A DNA stretch of 64,000 nt from Aquabacterium sp. (GTDB taxonomy: Bacteria; Pseudomonadota; Gammaproteobacteria; Burkholderiales; Burkholderiaceae_C). The position numbers and the translations under genes are program-made. Location of the stretch: assembly GCA_023266355.1 (NCBI GenBank), contig JAHFQM010000001.1, positions 642,115 through 706,114 on the forward strand. The letters run 5' to 3'. A model generated the notes under the pieces. The model did not search any database. It saw only the letters and a list, made by a program, of their open reading frames with translations, and had not been told where the DNA came from. This document shows, one piece after another, positions 62,183-64,000 of the stretch. Position 1 is the first letter of the stretch. Every line of letters starts with the position of its first letter.

Positions 62183-62198
62183 TGGCACAGCACTTGCG
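62183..62198 (+). promoter_or_regulatory. Sigma-54 (-24/-12) promoter of the DUF1549/DUF1553 gene
   Basis: TGGCAC-AGCAC-TTGCG matches the consensus except for the last base, with GG and GC ten bases apart. It lies about 140 bp upstream of the ATG. Confidence 0.82.
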
Positions 62199-62339
62199 TT
62201 TGCCTGCCCCAGCATCCGATTCATCCGGGCAGTTCATGGGCTGTCATCCAGAGGTTTCGGGCCAATTTTGGGTTGTTTGATATGTCCCAGGAAAGCAAGC
62301 AAATGAAATTTTCGCGTATCGCATCTGGAGGGTTTGAAA

Positions 62340-64000
62340 ATGAATAACAAATGGCTTGTTTCTGCCGCTGCCGGCCTCGTGGCCGTTTCTTTGCATGCTG
62401 CCGAAACCCCTCAGGCTGAGCCTTCGGCCAAATCCACATCTGCCACGTCCGCGCGCTGGAGCCCTTACCAGGCTGTCAAGGCGCCAGCGGTGCCGCAGGT
62501 TCAAAACCGCAAGTGGGTGCGTGCGCCCATCGACGCCTTCGTGCTGGCCCAGCAGGAAGCTGCCGGGCTGAAGCCGTCGGCGGAAGCGGACCGCGCCACC
62601 TTCATCCGCCGCGCCACCCTGGACGCCTGGGGCCTGCTGCCCACGCCGGAGGAGATCAAGGCCTTTGTCAACGACAAGTCGCCCCAGGCCCACGAGAAGC
62701 TGGTGGACCGCCTGCTGGCCTCGCATCACTTCGGTGAGCGCCAGGCCCGCCGATGGCTGGACCTGGCCCGCTACGCCGACAGCACGGGCTTCCAGAACGA
62801 CAACACCCGCCCGAACAACTGGCGTTACCGCGACTACGTCATCAACGCCTTCAACCAGGACAAGCCTTTCTCGCGCTTCATCCAGGAACAGGTCGCGGGT
62901 GACGAGCTGTGGCCCGACAGCCAGGAGGCGCGCGTGGCCACCGGTTTCCTGGCCGGCTACCCGGACAACTTCAACTCGCGCGACCTGGTGCAGCGCAAGT
63001 ACCAGATCGAAACCGACATGACCGACCTGGTCGGTGAGACCTTCCTGTCCAGCACCATCGGTTGCGCCCGTTGCCACAACCACAAGGCGGACCGCGTCAG
63101 CCAGAAGGAGTACTTCCAGCTGCAGGCCTTCTTCGCCAACACCGCCTTCAACGAGAAGACGCCGCTGGCCCAGGGCACCGAGAGCGACCACGACAAGGAG
63201 TTCCTCAAGGTCCAGGCCGCCTACCAGGAAGCCACCAAGGACATCCGCGCCAAGCAGAAAGCCATCCTGGACACGGTGCGCGAGGCCGGTCGCAAGTACT
63301 ACAACGAGCGCTACCTCGACGACAGCCGCGCCGCCATCTTCAAGCCTGAGGGTGAGTGGACCGCGCTGGACAAGTGGGTGAACTGGCGCAAGCAGGCCGT
63401 CGCGTCCGACAACGAAATCGTCCAGTACCTGCGCAACACCGCCGAGGAGAAAGACCGCGCCGACCACAACCCCGACAACGTCGAGAAGTGGAAGCAGTAC
63501 CAGGCGCTGCAGGCCGAGCTCAAGAAGTTCGACAAGCTGCGCCCCGCCAAGGGCAGCACCTGGTTGACCACGGCCTTCGAGCTGACGAACAAGGATGTGC
63601 CGGCCACGCATGTGCGCTTCGGTGGCATCCACGAGCGTCCGCTGGAAGCGGTGAACCCGGCCATCCCGGCACTGTGGGGAGGCAAGGGCGAGGTCGCCAT
63701 CACGCCGACGGACAAGTCCTCGGGTCGCCGCACCGCGCTGGCCCAGTGGCTGAGCAGCGACAGCAACCCGCTGACCGCCCGCGTCTACGCCAACCGCGTG
63801 TGGGCCCAGTACTTCGACAAGGGCATCGTGCCGACCGTGGCCGACTTCGGTCGCGCTGGCCAGAAGCCCACCAACCCCGAGTTGCTGGACCACCTGGCTT
63901 CGCGCTTCGTGCAGAACGGCTGGAGCGTCAAGAAGCTGCACCGCGAGATCCTGCTGTCGGCGACCTACCGCCAGGCATCCGACGAGCGCGTCGAGGTGGC
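62340..64000 (+). CDS. DUF1549/DUF1553 (PSCyt2/PSD1) exported haem protein, partial
   Basis: At least 553 residues, running off the window. GGAGG lies 9 bases before ATG 62340. Signal peptide 1-20 (WLVSAAAGLVAVSLHA). The first domain (about 60-270) is DUF1549 (PSCyt2), with HHFGERQARRWLDLARYADS and the haem-binding motif CARCH (Cys242-Cys245-His246) followed by NHK. A helical insert (280-400) leads to DUF1553 (PSD1), seen in SGRRTALAQWLSSDSNPLTA and RVWAQYFDKGIV. Such proteins are common in Planctomycetes and Verrucomicrobia and of unknown function, often paired with DUF1501. Here the N-terminal PSCyt1 cytochrome domain is absent. The gene is sigma-54 controlled and divergent from the transport operon. 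Confidence 0.9.
   Translation, partial: MNNKWLVSAAAGLVAVSLHAAETPQAEPSAKSTSATSARWSPYQAVKAPAVPQVQNRKWVRAPIDAFVLAQQEAAGLKPSAEADRATFIRRATLDAWGLLPTPEEIKAFVNDKSPQAHEKLVDRLLASHHFGERQARRWLDLARYADSTGFQNDNTRPNNWRYRDYVINAFNQDKPFSRFIQEQVAGDELWPDSQEARVATGFLAGYPDNFNSRDLVQRKYQIETDMTDLVGETFLSSTIGCARCHNHKADRVSQKEYFQLQAFFANTAFNEKTPLAQGTESDHDKEFLKVQAAYQEATKDIRAKQKAILDTVREAGRKYYNERYLDDSRAAIFKPEGEWTALDKWVNWRKQAVASDNEIVQYLRNTAEEKDRADHNPDNVEKWKQYQALQAELKKFDKLRPAKGSTWLTTAFELTNKDVPATHVRFGGIHERPLEAVNPAIPALWGGKGEVAITPTDKSSGRRTALAQWLSSDSNPLTARVYANRVWAQYFDKGIVPTVADFGRAGQKPTNPELLDHLASRFVQNGWSVKKLHREILLSATYRQASDERVEV

Larger units (their letters stand above)
61888..62339. promoter_or_regulatory. Divergent sigma-54 control region
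   Basis: This 452-bp region lies between the porin (left) and DUF1549 (right) genes and has no gene. It holds a sigma-54 promoter for each side and a palindrome between, described separately. It is much more AT-rich than the genes beside it, as expected for a regulatory region that bends. Confidence 0.7.

Overview
The window is high-GC DNA from a Gram-negative bacterium, most likely a betaproteobacterium of the order Burkholderiales. The signs are an exosortase B/PEP-CTERM system, a BktB-type thiolase with a PHB depolymerase, a FabR-type desaturase regulator, a frameshifted prfB, and paired ATP-grasp/alpha-E/transglutaminase genes. No rRNA or CRISPR array was seen; there are two intact tRNAs (Thr-CGT, Pro-TGG).

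Layout. 1-1.9 kb: tail of an EpsD-like gene and an exosortase B fused to an EpsI domain. 1.9-13.7 kb: mostly housekeeping (GNAT, bipartite chromate transporter, thioesterase, large PAS/GAF/GGDEF/EAL protein, hydrolase, prfB, pepN, fbp). 13.8-21.9 kb: tRNA-Thr and an 8-kb integrated element bounded by a perfect 50-bp direct repeat of the tRNA 3' end. The element carries a tyrosine integrase, hicAB, an AlpA-like protein, a replication-type winged-helix protein beside iteron-like repeats, and several unknown genes. 21.9-28.4 kb: lipid and PHA metabolism (hydrolase, bktB, hotdog thioesterase, desaturase, its ferredoxin reductase, and a divergent FabR-like repressor). 28.4-30.2 kb: a chemoreceptor with an amino-acid-sensing dCache motif. 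30.5-40.6 kb: a double set of transglutaminase, circularly permuted ATP-grasp and alpha-E genes, split by a hairpin-rich 450-bp spacer. 40.7-52.9 kb: polysaccharide deacetylase, YggX, ArgA, amidase, HrpA, type-2 PHB depolymerase, tRNA-Pro, a PEP-CTERM protein (likely exosortase client), 1-Cys peroxiredoxin and an RBBP9-like hydrolase.

53.1-64.0 kb is the most unusual part. A cupin-XRE regulator and a receiver-less sigma-54 activator lie beside a leftward operon: OprP-like porin, SsuA-like binding protein, two permeases, ATPase, rhodanese-like protein with the catalytic Cys replaced by Ser, and cytochrome b561. The operon diverges from a DUF1549/DUF1553 protein with a CxxCH haem motif, a family best known from Planctomycetes. 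Both sides of the divergent promoter region carry a good -24/-12 sigma-54 promoter, with a palindrome between them. I infer one sigma-54-controlled periplasmic uptake and redox system for an anionic, perhaps organosulfur, compound; the substrate is unknown.
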